From the NCBI GenBank assembly GCA_905339235.1, contig CAJPFG010000023.1, positions 1 to 64,000 on the forward strand: a stretch of 64,000 bases of DNA, read 5' to 3'. Position numbers and translations under genes: made by a program. This document shows, in pieces, positions 36,357-44,899 of the stretch. Every line of letters begins with the position of its first letter. Within the stretch, counting starts at the first letter, position 1. The notes beneath the pieces are model-generated. The model was not told the origin of the DNA. It ran no database searches and worked only from the letters and a program-made list of their open reading frames with translations. Source of the DNA: Phycisphaerales bacterium (GTDB lineage Bacteria; Planctomycetota; Phycisphaerae; Phycisphaerales; UBA1924).

Positions 36357-36713
36357 TCATCGATCCGCGCCGAAACAGTCCAACGGGAACGCCGGATTGG
36401 CGAGCGGCCGCAGCACGAGGGCGAGGAGGGCGAGTTCGCGGTCGTCGCCGGCGATGCGGTTGGTGTGGAGCGTGTCGCAGCCGGTGCAGCGGTGGATGAT
36501 GGCCCACTCGCCATCGGCGCGCACCTCGATCGCGATGGGGGCCATCGGTGAGCGACAGGGACAGCGCCGGTCGCCGGGTTCATCGTCGAGGTGGCGCGAC
36601 CACAGGCAGCACGGGCAATGGTTGCGGTGCGAGGTGCCGTAGGCCTGCGCGGCCACCATCCGGCCGCAGTGGATGCAGGTGAAGCCCGAGTCGGGGCGGG
36701 ACTTGTGGGACAT
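36357..36713 (-). CDS. RNHCP domain protein
   Basis: A 118-residue zinc-binding protein. It carries the RNHCP signature (CIHCGRMV near residue 13, then SHRNHCPCCLWSRHLD) and a second knuckle with CPCRSPM and HRCTGCDTLHTNRIAGDD. The function of the domain is unknown; the eight or so cysteines suggest two zinc ribbons. It is convergent with the yjbR-like gene. A degenerate second copy of its 3' end and upstream region lies at 44810-44899. Confidence 0.88.
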   Translation of the reverse strand: MSHKSRPDSGFTCIHCGRMVAAQAYGTSHRNHCPCCLWSRHLDDEPGDRRCPCRSPMAPIAIEVRADGEWAIIHRCTGCDTLHTNRIAGDDRELALLALVLRPLANPAFPLDCFGADR

Positions 36714-36885
36714 TGGTGGCTACTGGTGTCGCGGGCGAGTCGCCGGTGCCGGAACGTCGGCGGCGGAACAGTCAACCACAGCGCCACGCCGCACCGATGC
36801 CGAAACGATCGGTGCGGATCAGAAAGGAGCGCCGGGTTGTGCTCAGGCAGTGGGTAGCACCGCGGCAATGTTAGCAGGTCGGGGG

Positions 36886-36915
36886 TTGACACACCAGGAA
36901 GTTCTCTGGTACTGT
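36886..36915 (+). promoter_or_regulatory. Promoter of the lipoprotein gene
   Basis: A perfect TTGACA at 36886-36891 is followed after 18 bp by TACTGT at 36910-36915. The start codon is 48 bp further on, with GGAGG before it. It is one of the few consensus-like -35 elements in the window. Confidence 0.55.
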
Positions 36916-36963
36916 GAAATCACGGGCCCGTGTGGGGGCACGTCACGGAAAATCGGAGGTGCT

Positions 36964-37701
36964 ATGGGTGCGCGTTGGATGCAGTGGGTGTTGGTGATGT
37001 GTATGTTCGCGTTGGCGCTTGCTGGGGTCCCGGGGTGTAAGAAGAAAACCCAGGACTTCGTGCTCGACCAGTACAAGAAGGGCGAGCGGGCCATCGCGGA
37101 ATATGACCTGGAGGCGTACAAGTCCACGCTGATGCCCGAGACGCTGGCGGCGATGGAGAACGAACTCGCGCTGGCGATTCACGCGAGCGAAGAGGAGGTG
37201 AAGAAACTCCGTCCTTCGACGATGATGTACGTTCTCGCGCTGCGGAACCGCCAGGCCGCGGCGTACCTCAAGAACATGAAGATCGACGACTACGTCGTAT
37301 GGCTCATGGAGCAGGGATTCCTCGTGGTCGATGCCGAGCGCGACATCTATCCGTACGAGGTGAGCATCGCCGGCGACACCGCCACGGTGCAGATGGGCAT
37401 TAAGGTTGATGTGCCGTCATCATCCGGCGGCATGCGATTTGGAAGGCGCCGCGCGGGCGGGATCATCGCCTCAGCCCTCGTGCCGAAGTCGAAACTCGAG
37501 CCCTTGGAGGGCTACACGTTGATGTATCGGAAAGTCAACGGCGTGTGGCTGAGCGATGGCACGGCCATGGCCAAGTCCGTGGACGAGACCATCATCTCTG
37601 CCGCGCGCGACGAGGAAATGCGAGTGCATGAGTTTCTCGTACAGGTGGAAGAAGAGGCGCACGGCTCGATCAAGGCGAGCATCTGGTCACCGGCGAAATA
37701 G
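36964..37701 (+). CDS. Lipoprotein of unknown function
   Basis: A 245-residue lipoprotein. The ATG at 36964 has GGAGG 4 nt upstream; the signal peptide ends in the lipobox VPGC (Cys24), followed by KKK. The mature part is mainly helical and charged, with a beta-rich second half (YEVSIAGDTATVQMGIKVDV). No family recognised. The N-terminal region resembles the small helical domains of lipoproteins that measure or carry ligands, but I would not assign a role. It is convergent with the ankyrin gene, 21 bp apart. Confidence 0.8.
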   Translation: MGARWMQWVLVMCMFALALAGVPGCKKKTQDFVLDQYKKGERAIAEYDLEAYKSTLMPETLAAMENELALAIHASEEEVKKLRPSTMMYVLALRNRQAAAYLKNMKIDDYVVWLMEQGFLVVDAERDIYPYEVSIAGDTATVQMGIKVDVPSSSGGMRFGRRRAGGIIASALVPKSKLEPLEGYTLMYRKVNGVWLSDGTAMAKSVDETIISAARDEEMRVHEFLVQVEEEAHGSIKASIWSPAK

Positions 37702-37722
37702 CCGTGACTGCGAACACCGGGG

Positions 37723-38838
37723 CTATCGGGATGCGAAGTGAGCCGCGATCTGCATCCAGTTTGTGAGCGGCCGACTCGGGTTGTACTCGCGGAAGGCTCC
37801 CAGAACGCCTTTGCCGGCATCTTCGAGGTGATGCGGGCGGACGGCCGCGCCTTTGGCGAGAAGCACGCGGAATGTGTTGACGGAACCGCCGACGATGGCC
37901 CAGCCGATGGGTTCATTGCGGTGGATGGGGCCGGAAGGGGCGTTGATGTCGGCGCCGGAGTCGATGAGGGCTTCGGCGGCCTGCGGCTTGTCGCGCCACG
38001 CGGCGACGTGCAGCGGCGTTGCGTTGTCGTAGCCGCCGCGGGCGTTGAGGTCGGCGTGGTTGGCGGCGAGCCAGCGGACGGACGCGGGCTGGTTCGCGGA
38101 GGCCGCGGCGTGGGCGAGGGTGCAGCCTTCGCCGATGGTGTAGAGGTAGATGTGTCCCGCGGCGGGGGGCGGGGCGGGGAACCGCTCGCGCGAGACCCGC
38201 ACGTCGGCGCCGTCTTTCTCGCGAGCGATGAGTTGCTGGAGGAGCGCGGGGTCGCCGATTCTGACGGCGAGAAACGGATCCGTGGCTGCGCCGCGGGAAA
38301 CGAGGTGGGCGGCGACCTGCGGGTGTGACTCGCTGCGCCACTGAGCGGGTGTGCTGGCGTGGTCGATGTCGAGGGCGTCGATGTGGGCACTGCGTGCGAG
38401 GAGCAGGTCGGCGATCTCGGGGGTGCGGGCGAAGTGGAGGGGCGTCTGGCCGTCGCCGCCGCGGGCGTGGACGAGCGAGGGATCGCCGTCGAGCATGGCG
38501 CGGAGGGGCTCGATCATGCCGAGCCGCGCGGCGGCGTGGGGCGTGAGGGTGGCGCCGCGGGAGAGGAGGTGCGCGGCCAGGTCGTCGGAGGCGGAGTCGA
38601 GCACGCCGAAACTGCCGGCCCGCCAATCGCTGCGCTGGTTGATGTCGGCGCCGAGGTCGAGGAGGAGATCAACCATGGTGCGGCTGTCGGTCCCGACGGC
38701 GTGGATGAGCGGGGTAGTGCCGAAGCAGTTGGGATCGGTGGAGTGGAGAAGGGTGGGATTCGCGGCCGCGAGTTGGCGAACGAGGGAAGGGTCGCCGGAG
38801 CGGATGGCGTTGGTGAAAGCGGAGAGGTCGGAGGCCAT
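37723..38838 (-). CDS. Ankyrin-repeat protein
   Basis: A 371-residue protein with about eight ankyrin repeats. The consensus is visible at GTTPLIHAVGTDSRTMVDLLLDLGADIN (residues ~40-67), DGQTPLHFARTPEIADLLLARSAHID, CTLAHAAASANQPASVRWLAANHADLN and NATPLHVAAWRDKPQAAEALIDSGADIN, each only quoted here as a pattern start. No signal peptide or catalytic domain is present, so it is probably a cytoplasmic protein-binding scaffold. The start lacks a Shine-Dalgarno; TACCCT lies 5 nt before the ATG and TTTCCT 17 bp further up. Confidence 0.9.
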   Translation of the reverse strand: MASDLSAFTNAIRSGDPSLVRQLAAANPTLLHSTDPNCFGTTPLIHAVGTDSRTMVDLLLDLGADINQRSDWRAGSFGVLDSASDDLAAHLLSRGATLTPHAAARLGMIEPLRAMLDGDPSLVHARGGDGQTPLHFARTPEIADLLLARSAHIDALDIDHASTPAQWRSESHPQVAAHLVSRGAATDPFLAVRIGDPALLQQLIAREKDGADVRVSRERFPAPPPAAGHIYLYTIGEGCTLAHAAASANQPASVRWLAANHADLNARGGYDNATPLHVAAWRDKPQAAEALIDSGADINAPSGPIHRNEPIGWAIVGGSVNTFRVLLAKGAAVRPHHLEDAGKGVLGAFREYNPSRPLTNWMQIAAHFASR

Positions 38839-38843
38839 GGCGG

Positions 38844-38872
38844 AGGGTACGGCGTGGTGGGTCGCGAGGAAA
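38844..38872 (-). promoter_or_regulatory. Leaderless-type promoter of the ankyrin gene
   Basis: On the minus strand TTTCCT, a 17-bp spacer and TACCCT (38849-38844) end 5 nt before the ATG at 38838. No ribosome-binding site is seen. Confidence 0.45.
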
Positions 38873-39251
38873 TCCCGCTATGGTCAGGCGTGTTCGCGCC
38901 ATGGTTCATCGTCGCCGCCGCGCTAATGCTGGTGGGTGGGGATCGCTCTTTGGGTGATCCTCTCGGATCGAGCGCACGTGCGGCGCTTTCTGGAATCGAG
39001 AGGGTTCCGAGCGGTCGGCATCTTCGGTCCACTTCCCGCGCCGGATTGGGGGTGGCGTCGGCAGGGAACGAACGGGGGGCGTCGGTAATTCGTGAGTATT
39101 GAAGTTCGACCAGAACCAAGCGGCACGGAATTGACTGCAATGCAGGTCCCGGCAGGGAACATCCCGGGTGAGCCGGTGTCCGAAGGGCGCGCGTCTCGCG
39201 TGGTTTCGCGCAAAGTTTGGTCGGCTGGCCGGAGTCATTTCGGAGAACCCC
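38873..39251. other. Intergenic region between the ankyrin and FN3 genes
   Basis: About 380 bp between divergent genes. It holds the GGAG ribosome-binding site of the FN3 gene at 39242-39245 and a TTGACT at 39131 that could be a -35. I see no RNA gene, repeat or strong hairpin. Confidence 0.4.
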
Positions 39252-40178
39252 ATGATCTTCGCGCTCGGTCCATTTCGAATGTTCGCGATGCTGGTCGTCC
39301 TGCTGACTTCCGCGAAGGTGTACGCGTACCCGCGCGACCGGACACCGCCGACGACGCCGACCAACTTGCAGGTTACGGCGGTTTCATCCACGAGCGTGTC
39401 CTTCGCGTGGGGCCCCTCCTCGGACAACTCCGGCTCGTTCTTTTACGTACTGTTCAGCGGCAACACGGCCGTGGCAAACGCGTCGATGTCGGCCACGACG
39501 TACACGTTAACGGGGCTGAACCCGGGCACGACGTACACCTTCCGCCTCCGCGCCCGCGATCAGTCGATGAACTGGTCGGGGTACAGCAACACGGTCACCG
39601 CGACGACGCTGCCGGCCAACACCCCGCCCTCGCCGCCGGAGTTGTCGGCGAGCGTCGGGCCTACGCACATCGCGCTCTCGTGGACGGCCCCGCCGGACGC
39701 GGCCCCGCCGCAGCGTTACTGGATCTACCAGGACGGAGCCCCGATCATCACGTGGCACCAGACAAACTCGGTCACGTTTTACCTGCTGAACCCCGGCACG
39801 ACCCACACCTACACCGTGCAGGTGCGCGATGGGAACGGGGTGTTCTCGGAGCAGAGCAAGGCCGTGACGGTGACAACGCCGCCATCGGACCCCAACGACC
39901 ACACGCCGCCGGACAAGCCGACCAATCTCTTTGAGGATGACTTTGGCGATGCGGAGTTCTGGCTGACCTGGACTGAGTCCACGGACGATGTGACGCCGCA
40001 GGACATCGTTCGCTATGACGTGTACGTGAACGGTGAACTGAGCGACATACAGATCGGCACGGGCATGCGGAGCATCAACTACGGGAACTTCGGCGAGTTC
40101 AACACGGTTGAGGTGTACGCGATCGACGAGGCGGGGAACACCTCGCCACCGGCGACGTTGACGTTCTTCCTGAACTGA
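39252..40178 (+). CDS. Secreted protein with three fibronectin type III domains
   Basis: A 308-residue secreted protein. The ATG at 39252 has GGAG 6 nt upstream and opens a signal peptide ending near KVYAYP. Three FN3-like domains follow at about 31-118 (PTTPTNLQVTAVSSTSVSFAW, then YTLTGLNPGTTYTFRLRARD), 122-210 and 215-308, each with the Trp and Tyr core. FN3 repeats usually serve as spacers in extracellular enzymes; here nothing else is attached. It may be a surface or matrix protein. Confidence 0.88.
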   Translation: MIFALGPFRMFAMLVVLLTSAKVYAYPRDRTPPTTPTNLQVTAVSSTSVSFAWGPSSDNSGSFFYVLFSGNTAVANASMSATTYTLTGLNPGTTYTFRLRARDQSMNWSGYSNTVTATTLPANTPPSPPELSASVGPTHIALSWTAPPDAAPPQRYWIYQDGAPIITWHQTNSVTFYLLNPGTTHTYTVQVRDGNGVFSEQSKAVTVTTPPSDPNDHTPPDKPTNLFEDDFGDAEFWLTWTESTDDVTPQDIVRYDVYVNGELSDIQIGTGMRSINYGNFGEFNTVEVYAIDEAGNTSPPATLTFFLN

Positions 40179-40213
40179 AGGGGCCGACCCATATCGGGAT
40201 TCTTGCGCGAAGG

Positions 40214-40261
40214 CGCGGCCTAAGGCCGCGGGGCGAGTGCCTCGCGGCCGTTGTCACTCGC
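40214..40261. other. Nested inverted repeats between convergent genes
   Basis: CGCGGCC-TAA-GGCCGCG (40214-40230) is a perfect 7-bp hairpin, and GCGAGTG (40233-40239) pairs with CACTCGC (40255-40261). Neither has a T-run. Placed between the stops of the FN3 gene (+) and the YdcF-like gene (-), they may end transcription in both directions. Confidence 0.45.
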
Positions 40262-40290
40262 GGGCCTCGGTGCGGTGCGGCGGGAAAGCC

Positions 40291-41325
40291 CTATTCCGTG
40301 CGGGCGATGAATGGGCGGAGGTAGTAGAGGCACAAGGCCGCGACTTCGCGGGTGATGAACAGGGGCTTGCGGGCGAGCGTGCGGGATTCGGCGGCGGGGA
40401 CTGTGAAGGCGTGGATGCCGGCGCGTTGGAACGTGATCTTGATGCGGGCGAGGTGGTAGTCGTGGCTGACGGCGATGACGCGCGGGGCGCGGCCGAGTTC
40501 GGGAGTCAGGATTGCGCCGGTGTTGCGGACGGTGCGTTCGGTGTTTTCGCCGCGCTCGTCGGTGATGATGGCCGCGGCGGGGACGCCGAGGCGAGTCGCG
40601 AGGTGCTTCATGGCCTGCGGCTCGCTGATCGGGCCGTCGCCGGGACCGCCGGACATAAGGATGGCGGGTGCGAGGCCGCGGTGATAGAGCGCGGCCGCGG
40701 AACGGACGCGGTCTTCAAGCGCGAGGGAGGGGGTTCCGTCGGCGTAGACGCGGGCGCCGAAGACGACGATGGCGTCGGCGGGGCGGCGATAGTCGGTGGA
40801 TCCGAAGGCGAGGATCTGCGCGAGGAGAAACGCGAGGCCCCAGGCGGGAGAGAGCGCGAGTGTGTGGAGGAGTGAGCGAGCGGAGCGAGGGTTGGGGCTC
40901 GCGGGCCGGGCGGCGAGGAAGACCAGGAAGGCGACGCCGGCGGTGAGGAGGGAGAGAGGGATGGGGATTGAGGCGTCGATCGCGCCGGTTGCGAGAAGGC
41001 GGTAGTAGTTCGCGGAGTTGACGAGGGCGATGAAGGCGAGCGAGAGGGAGGCAACGCGTGCGGCGATCGTGATGACCTGGGCGGCCCGCCGAGCCCTCCC
41101 CAACCCTCCCCGCGGCGGGGAGGGAGCAGGAGAAAGCGGCCACGCGAGGAGTGGGGCGGCGATGAGGATCGCGATGACGGTCCGGAGCGGGACGTGGCGG
41201 AGGTCGATGAGCCATTCGGTGGCGTTGAGTTCGGGACGGCACAACGAGGCGATGGAGTTGATGAGCAGACAGAGGCCCAGGAGTAGAGAGGCTGAGTGGG
41301 GGGCAGCGAGCAGGTAGCGGCGCAT
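40291..41325 (-). CDS. YdcF/SanA-like DUF218 membrane protein
   Basis: A 344-residue protein. About four N-terminal helices (the first within SASLLLGLCLLINSIASL) are followed by a C-terminal DUF218 domain: DAIVVFGARVYADGTPS, ILMSGGPGDGPISEP, DERGENTERTVRNTG and VIAVSHDYHLARIKITFQRAG. The DUF218 group (YdcF, SanA, ElyC) acts at the cell envelope in several bacteria, with ElyC linked to peptidoglycan and polyprenyl carriers. The first ~120 residues are not standard. The start may be leaderless, with GATCCT 6 nt before the ATG. Confidence 0.85.
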   Translation of the reverse strand: MRRYLLAAPHSASLLLGLCLLINSIASLCRPELNATEWLIDLRHVPLRTVIAILIAAPLLAWPLSPAPSPPRGGLGRARRAAQVITIAARVASLSLAFIALVNSANYYRLLATGAIDASIPIPLSLLTAGVAFLVFLAARPASPNPRSARSLLHTLALSPAWGLAFLLAQILAFGSTDYRRPADAIVVFGARVYADGTPSLALEDRVRSAAALYHRGLAPAILMSGGPGDGPISEPQAMKHLATRLGVPAAAIITDERGENTERTVRNTGAILTPELGRAPRVIAVSHDYHLARIKITFQRAGIHAFTVPAAESRTLARKPLFITREVAALCLYYLRPFIARTE

Positions 41326-41517
41326 GGAGACAGGATCGGCCGGGCGGAGGCCGGACCGTGAGGCCCCGTGGAAGGGTTGTCGTTACGCGCACGGCTCGGG
41401 TTGAATGGCCGCGTTGCACAGTCTCCTCGCTGCTGCACTGGTGTAGAGGTACCTGGTGTTGGCGAGGGCGGTCCGGCCGCCCGCGATCATCTCGGATGCC
41501 GTCGGACGAGTGACAAG

Positions 41518-42558
41518 TCAGGCGCGAACTGCGCGACGGCGGACGTACTTGCGGCCTTTGGGCCAGGGAACCCGCGCCCAGGTTTCACCCACCGCGATGC
41601 TGGAGATGCAGGAGATCGTCACGCCGTGCGCTTCGGCGATTTCGCGGAACGTCGTCCCGGGGCTTGAGAGCAGCCGCTTGATGCGACGAGCGTCAACCTC
41701 GGTGATCGGCGTCGTGCGACCGGACCCGGGGCGGAGTTTCACACCCAACGCGTGCATGTACTTCTGGACGGTGCCCTGCGTGACGCCGAGTTTCCTTGCG
41801 AAATCGCCGGTGCTCGTGCCCGGGCCGGTGTCGTAGGTTGGGGCGAGTTTCGCAACCTGCGTACGGATCCACGCGGAGCGTTTGGTCTCGGGCTTGGGAT
41901 AGTCGCTCGACGCGCGGCGAGGGACGCCGAGGCGGTCAAGTGCGTAAAGCACGATCCCGCCGCTCAGGTTGAGCCGGTGTGCAATCCCGGCGGAGGACAG
42001 ACCCTCGCGATACAAGGCCGCGATGGTGCGGTCGCGGGTGGAGCGTCTCTTGTCGTGGGGGAGGGCGCGGTCCCGCATCTGGGTCGTGGTCCGCATGGGC
42101 ACGCGTCGCTGCACGAGCACCTTGCGGACCCCCCCGATGGTGAGACCTTCGCGCGTCGCGATATCGCCCGTGCCCAACCCGCGGCGGTAGAGCCGCTCCA
42201 TGCGTTCGTCGCGCTCGCGAAGATGCGGGAAGTCGGCCGCTTTCGTTCGGCGCGGCACGCCGCGCTTGATGAGGCGGAGTCGAACGGATTCGAGCGGCGT
42301 GCCGGTCTGCGCGGCGACCTGGGTGAGGGTCAGGCCCTTGCGGTAGAGGCGGACGATTTCGTCGTCACGCCGCCGTTTCTCGGCCAGGTCGCGCGCGGTG
42401 CTCGACCGGGCCACACGCGCGGCGAACGAGCGGCGCGCCGTGGTGACGGTGATGCCCAGGATCGCGGCGACGGCGTCGGGAGAGAGGCCGCGGTCGAAGT
42501 ACTCGGCGACCCGTCGGCCACGGTCGCGCGGAGGATGGCGGGGCTTGGGTCGCGGCAT
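41518..42558 (-). CDS. Protein with six tandem helix-turn-helix modules
   Basis: A 346-residue basic protein built almost entirely of repeated HTH-like units at about 15-50, 65-105, 117-157, 176-215, 231-275 and 287-332. Modules 2-4 share the pattern LYRKGLT-x-x-x-VA, then a second helix and a VPRRT/VPMRT linker; module 6 ends in ISSIAVGETW, a form common in HTH segments attached to phage HNH endonucleases. No catalytic or ligand domain is present. A protein of this kind could read a long or repeated DNA site. The start at 42558 is supported by TATCCT 5 nt upstream; the frame is open to 42678 but lacks signals there. Confidence 0.75.
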   Translation of the reverse strand: MPRPKPRHPPRDRGRRVAEYFDRGLSPDAVAAILGITVTTARRSFAARVARSSTARDLAEKRRRDDEIVRLYRKGLTLTQVAAQTGTPLESVRLRLIKRGVPRRTKAADFPHLRERDERMERLYRRGLGTGDIATREGLTIGGVRKVLVQRRVPMRTTTQMRDRALPHDKRRSTRDRTIAALYREGLSSAGIAHRLNLSGGIVLYALDRLGVPRRASSDYPKPETKRSAWIRTQVAKLAPTYDTGPGTSTGDFARKLGVTQGTVQKYMHALGVKLRPGSGRTTPITEVDARRIKRLLSSPGTTFREIAEAHGVTISCISSIAVGETWARVPWPKGRKYVRRRAVRA

Positions 42559-42888
42559 GGGGAAGGATACCGCGGACGGTGGTTGGGTGATTGCGTGGGA
42601 AACGCTCGACCAGAGTTCATGTGTTGGGGTCGGCGCCGCCGCGGGTTCGACGAGCGAGTCACGCCGCGCGACCTTCATCGATCACACCATCCCAAGCAGC
42701 GCCGTCTCGCGCGGCATCCAGCACGTCGTGGAGGGCTTTGAGGGAAACCGCGCGGGCACGTCGAGCCAGGCCGTCGAGGTGCAGTTCGGGTCCGACGCTT
42801 CCGGGCAAATCACGGCCGCCGCGAACGGCGTGAAGCCCGGCGGCGTAGGAGAGCGTTCGACCCACCGGGTGTGGCGACGGCGGCTCCA
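42559..42888. other. Region between the HTH-array gene and rsmH
   Basis: About 330 bp between divergent genes. It holds the TATCCT element (42564-42569). A minus-strand frame of ~76 codons at 42659-42889 is open and GC-rich but has no supporting start signal or recognisable family. I see no mraZ, which often precedes rsmH. Confidence 0.4.
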
Positions 42889-42894
42889 TAGCAT
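42889..42894 (+). promoter_or_regulatory. -10-like TAGCAT directly before rsmH
   Basis: TAGCAT ends 5 nt before the GTG start codon and there is no Shine-Dalgarno sequence, so rsmH is probably translated from a leaderless message. Confidence 0.5.
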
Positions 42895-42899
42895 CGTCG

Positions 42900-43832
42900 G
42901 TGAAGAAGAAGCCCGACGAATCACCGCACGCCGATGCCCACCTCCCGGTCCTGCTCGCGCCGGTGCTGGAGGTGCTCGATCCCAGGCCCGGGCAGGTGGT
43001 GGTGGATTGCACGGTGGGGTTGGGCGGGCATGCCGCGGCGATGATGTCCCGGTTGCACCCGGGGGGATGGTTGATCGGGATCGACCTGGACCCGGCGAAC
43101 GTCGCGCGGGCCCGGGAACGGCTGAAGTGGATCGGCGGGAGGTTCGACCTGTTCAACACGAACTTCGCCGGGCTGCCGGGCGTGCTGGCGGAGGCGGGGG
43201 TGGAGGACGGGCGCGTCGATGCGGTGTTGGCGGACATCGGTGTGGCGAGCACGCAGATCGATGACCCGGAGCGCGGGTTCTCGTACCGCCGGCCGGGGCC
43301 GCTGGACATGCGGATGGACCCGACGCGCGGGCAGCCGGCCTGGGCGCTGGTGAACCGGCTGAGCGAGGCGGAGTTGAGCGCGGCGTTTCTGGAGTTCGGG
43401 GATGAGACCGACGCGCCGGAGATCGCGCGGAGAATCGTCGAGCGGCGCGGAGTCAATCCGATCATGACAACGCAGGACCTCATGGCGATCGTGTGCGAGG
43501 CGCGGGATTTCACGATCCAGCGGGCGGCGGGGGCGAAGTTGCACCCGGCCGCGCGGACGTTTCAAGCGCTGCGGATCCTCGTGAACCGTGAGATGGCGAA
43601 CCTGGATCGGCTGCTGCGGGTGCTGCCGGATGTGCTGAAGCCCGGGGGCGTGGGGGCGATCATCGGCTTTCACTCCGGCGAGGATCGGCGCGTGAAGCAC
43701 GACTTTCGTGCGAAACTGCGGGCGGGTGTGTACTCGGCGGAGAACCGCGACCCGATCGTCGCGGATGAGCATGAGAAGAAGGCGAACCCCCGTTCGCGGT
43801 CGGCGAAGTTGCGGTGGGCGAGAAAGGCGTAA
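42900..43832 (+). CDS. rsmH: 16S rRNA (cytosine-1402-N4) methyltransferase RsmH
   Basis: A 310-residue SAM-dependent methyltransferase (formerly MraW) that modifies C1402 in the ribosomal P site. HLPVLLAPVLEVLDPRPGQVVVDCTVGLGGHA holds motif I (split here by description only), with GIDLDP, DAVLADIGVASTQIDDPERGFSYR, the PLDMRMD box and RTFQALRILVN. The C-terminal GFHSGEDRRVKHDF is diagnostic. It is usually the head of the dcw cell-division cluster, but here the next gene is a PEP-CTERM-type protein, so the cluster is dispersed. Start GTG. Confidence 0.94.
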   Translation: MKKKPDESPHADAHLPVLLAPVLEVLDPRPGQVVVDCTVGLGGHAAAMMSRLHPGGWLIGIDLDPANVARARERLKWIGGRFDLFNTNFAGLPGVLAEAGVEDGRVDAVLADIGVASTQIDDPERGFSYRRPGPLDMRMDPTRGQPAWALVNRLSEAELSAAFLEFGDETDAPEIARRIVERRGVNPIMTTQDLMAIVCEARDFTIQRAAGAKLHPAARTFQALRILVNREMANLDRLLRVLPDVLKPGGVGAIIGFHSGEDRRVKHDFRAKLRAGVYSAENRDPIVADEHEKKANPRSRSAKLRWARKA

Positions 43833-43940
43833 TGGGCGGCGGCGGTCTCGCGGTCGGAGAGAGGGGAGCCTGATCCTTCTCCCATCCGTTCGGTGCGAGA
43901 TGCCGTGGCCGGTTTATCGGATCGACAGGTCTTTTTTGTA

Positions 43941-43968
43941 TTGACAATCGGTTGACCGCTGATAGTCT
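43941..43968 (+). promoter_or_regulatory. Possible promoter of the second PEP-CTERM-like gene
   Basis: A perfect TTGACA (43941-43946) is followed after 16 bp by TAGTCT (43963-43968). The region just before it is AT-rich (CTTTTTTGTA). The -10 match is modest. Confidence 0.4.
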
Positions 43969-44011
43969 GCGTCGGAGTGAGATTCGGGCGGGCTTTGAGG
44001 AAGGGAGAGCG

Positions 44012-44773
44012 ATGCGACTTTTTGTATTCGCGGCCGCGTTGGTGATGGGCGGATCGAGCGCGCTGGGCGATGTCGGGCGCGTGGTGGCGGTGGGCGATGA
44101 ATGGCCGCTGAGCGATGAGGCGTTTGCGTCGATCGGCGCTGACGCGAGCGCGCTGACGGTGAATCTCGGCGCGTTTTTGGTTGGCGGGGTGGGGGACGTC
44201 GCGGTCTTTTCCAACCATCCGCGGCTGGGGGGCGGGAGCCAGGGGACGCAGTTCCGCGACACGCTGCTCGCGCAGGGGCACACGTTTGTGCGAAACCCGG
44301 TGGAGGGGTATTCGCTCGCGACGCTCCAGCAGTACGACGCGGTGGTGGTGGGCGGGCGGCTGGGGGATGGGAGTTTCCCCGATTCGTCGATCCTGACGCA
44401 GTATGTCAACGCGGGAGGGAATGTGCTGCTGATCGCCGGTACCGGGGCGTTCAGCAACGCGGCCGGCGAGGCCGGCCAGTGGGACCCGTTCCTCAACCAG
44501 TTCGGCATCGACCTGTCGGGTGACGAGTTCATGCCGACGACGCTGAGGGTGGACCTGGGCATGGACCCATCGGCGCATCCCTTGGGCGCGAATGTCGGCA
44601 ACATCCACTGGGGGTATGGCCAACTGGTGTCGGCGCCGATCACGCTCACGGCCGACTTCACCGCCTACAGCGGGTGGGGACATGAGGTCGTCATTGGTGC
44701 GAGCGTGCCGGGGCCCGGGGGCGTGATCGCGCTGGTCGGGTTGTGCGCGATGCGGGCGAGGCGGCGCTGGTAG
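44012..44773 (+). CDS. Secreted protein with PEP-CTERM-like tail
   Basis: A 253-residue protein. The ATG at 44012 follows AGGAAGGGAG and opens a signal peptide (LFVFAAALVMGGSSALG). The body alternates beta strands and helices: VAVFSNHPRLGGG, YDAVVVGGRLGDG and NVLLIAGTGAF resemble the core of class-I glutamine-amidotransferase-like (ThuA/DUF4350-type) folds. The tail, VPGPGGVIALVGLCAM followed by RARRR, is a PEP-CTERM-like anchor with GP in place of EP. Hence surface-targeted; no enzymatic role can be claimed. Confidence 0.7.
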   Translation: MRLFVFAAALVMGGSSALGDVGRVVAVGDEWPLSDEAFASIGADASALTVNLGAFLVGGVGDVAVFSNHPRLGGGSQGTQFRDTLLAQGHTFVRNPVEGYSLATLQQYDAVVVGGRLGDGSFPDSSILTQYVNAGGNVLLIAGTGAFSNAAGEAGQWDPFLNQFGIDLSGDEFMPTTLRVDLGMDPSAHPLGANVGNIHWGYGQLVSAPITLTADFTAYSGWGHEVVIGASVPGPGGVIALVGLCAMRARRRW

Positions 44774-44809
44774 TGTTGGGTGGGCGGCGACGCTTTCACG
44801 AGTGCATTC

Positions 44810-44899
44810 TCCCGAAGCAGTCGAGCGGGAAGGCCGGGTTGGCGAGATGCCGAGACGATCGGAGCGAGGCAAAGGGCCGCCGGGTTGGGCTCAGGCAGA
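44810..44899 (-). pseudogene. Remnant of a second RNHCP gene
   Basis: Two blocks match the RNHCP locus at 36357-36850. Plus-strand 44813-44846 is 29/34 identical to 36371-36404 and reads LANPAFPLDCFG on the minus strand, the end of the RNHCP protein. Directly adjoining, 44845-44898 matches 36796-36850, which lies upstream of the intact gene. The ~390 bp between these blocks in the intact locus, including all zinc motifs, are missing. This is an internally deleted copy. Confidence 0.65.

Noticed and set aside
42659..42889. Minus-strand frame of ~76 codons between the HTH-array gene and rsmH
   Set aside because: No family resemblance, no ribosome-binding site or -10 at the right place; left as uncalled.
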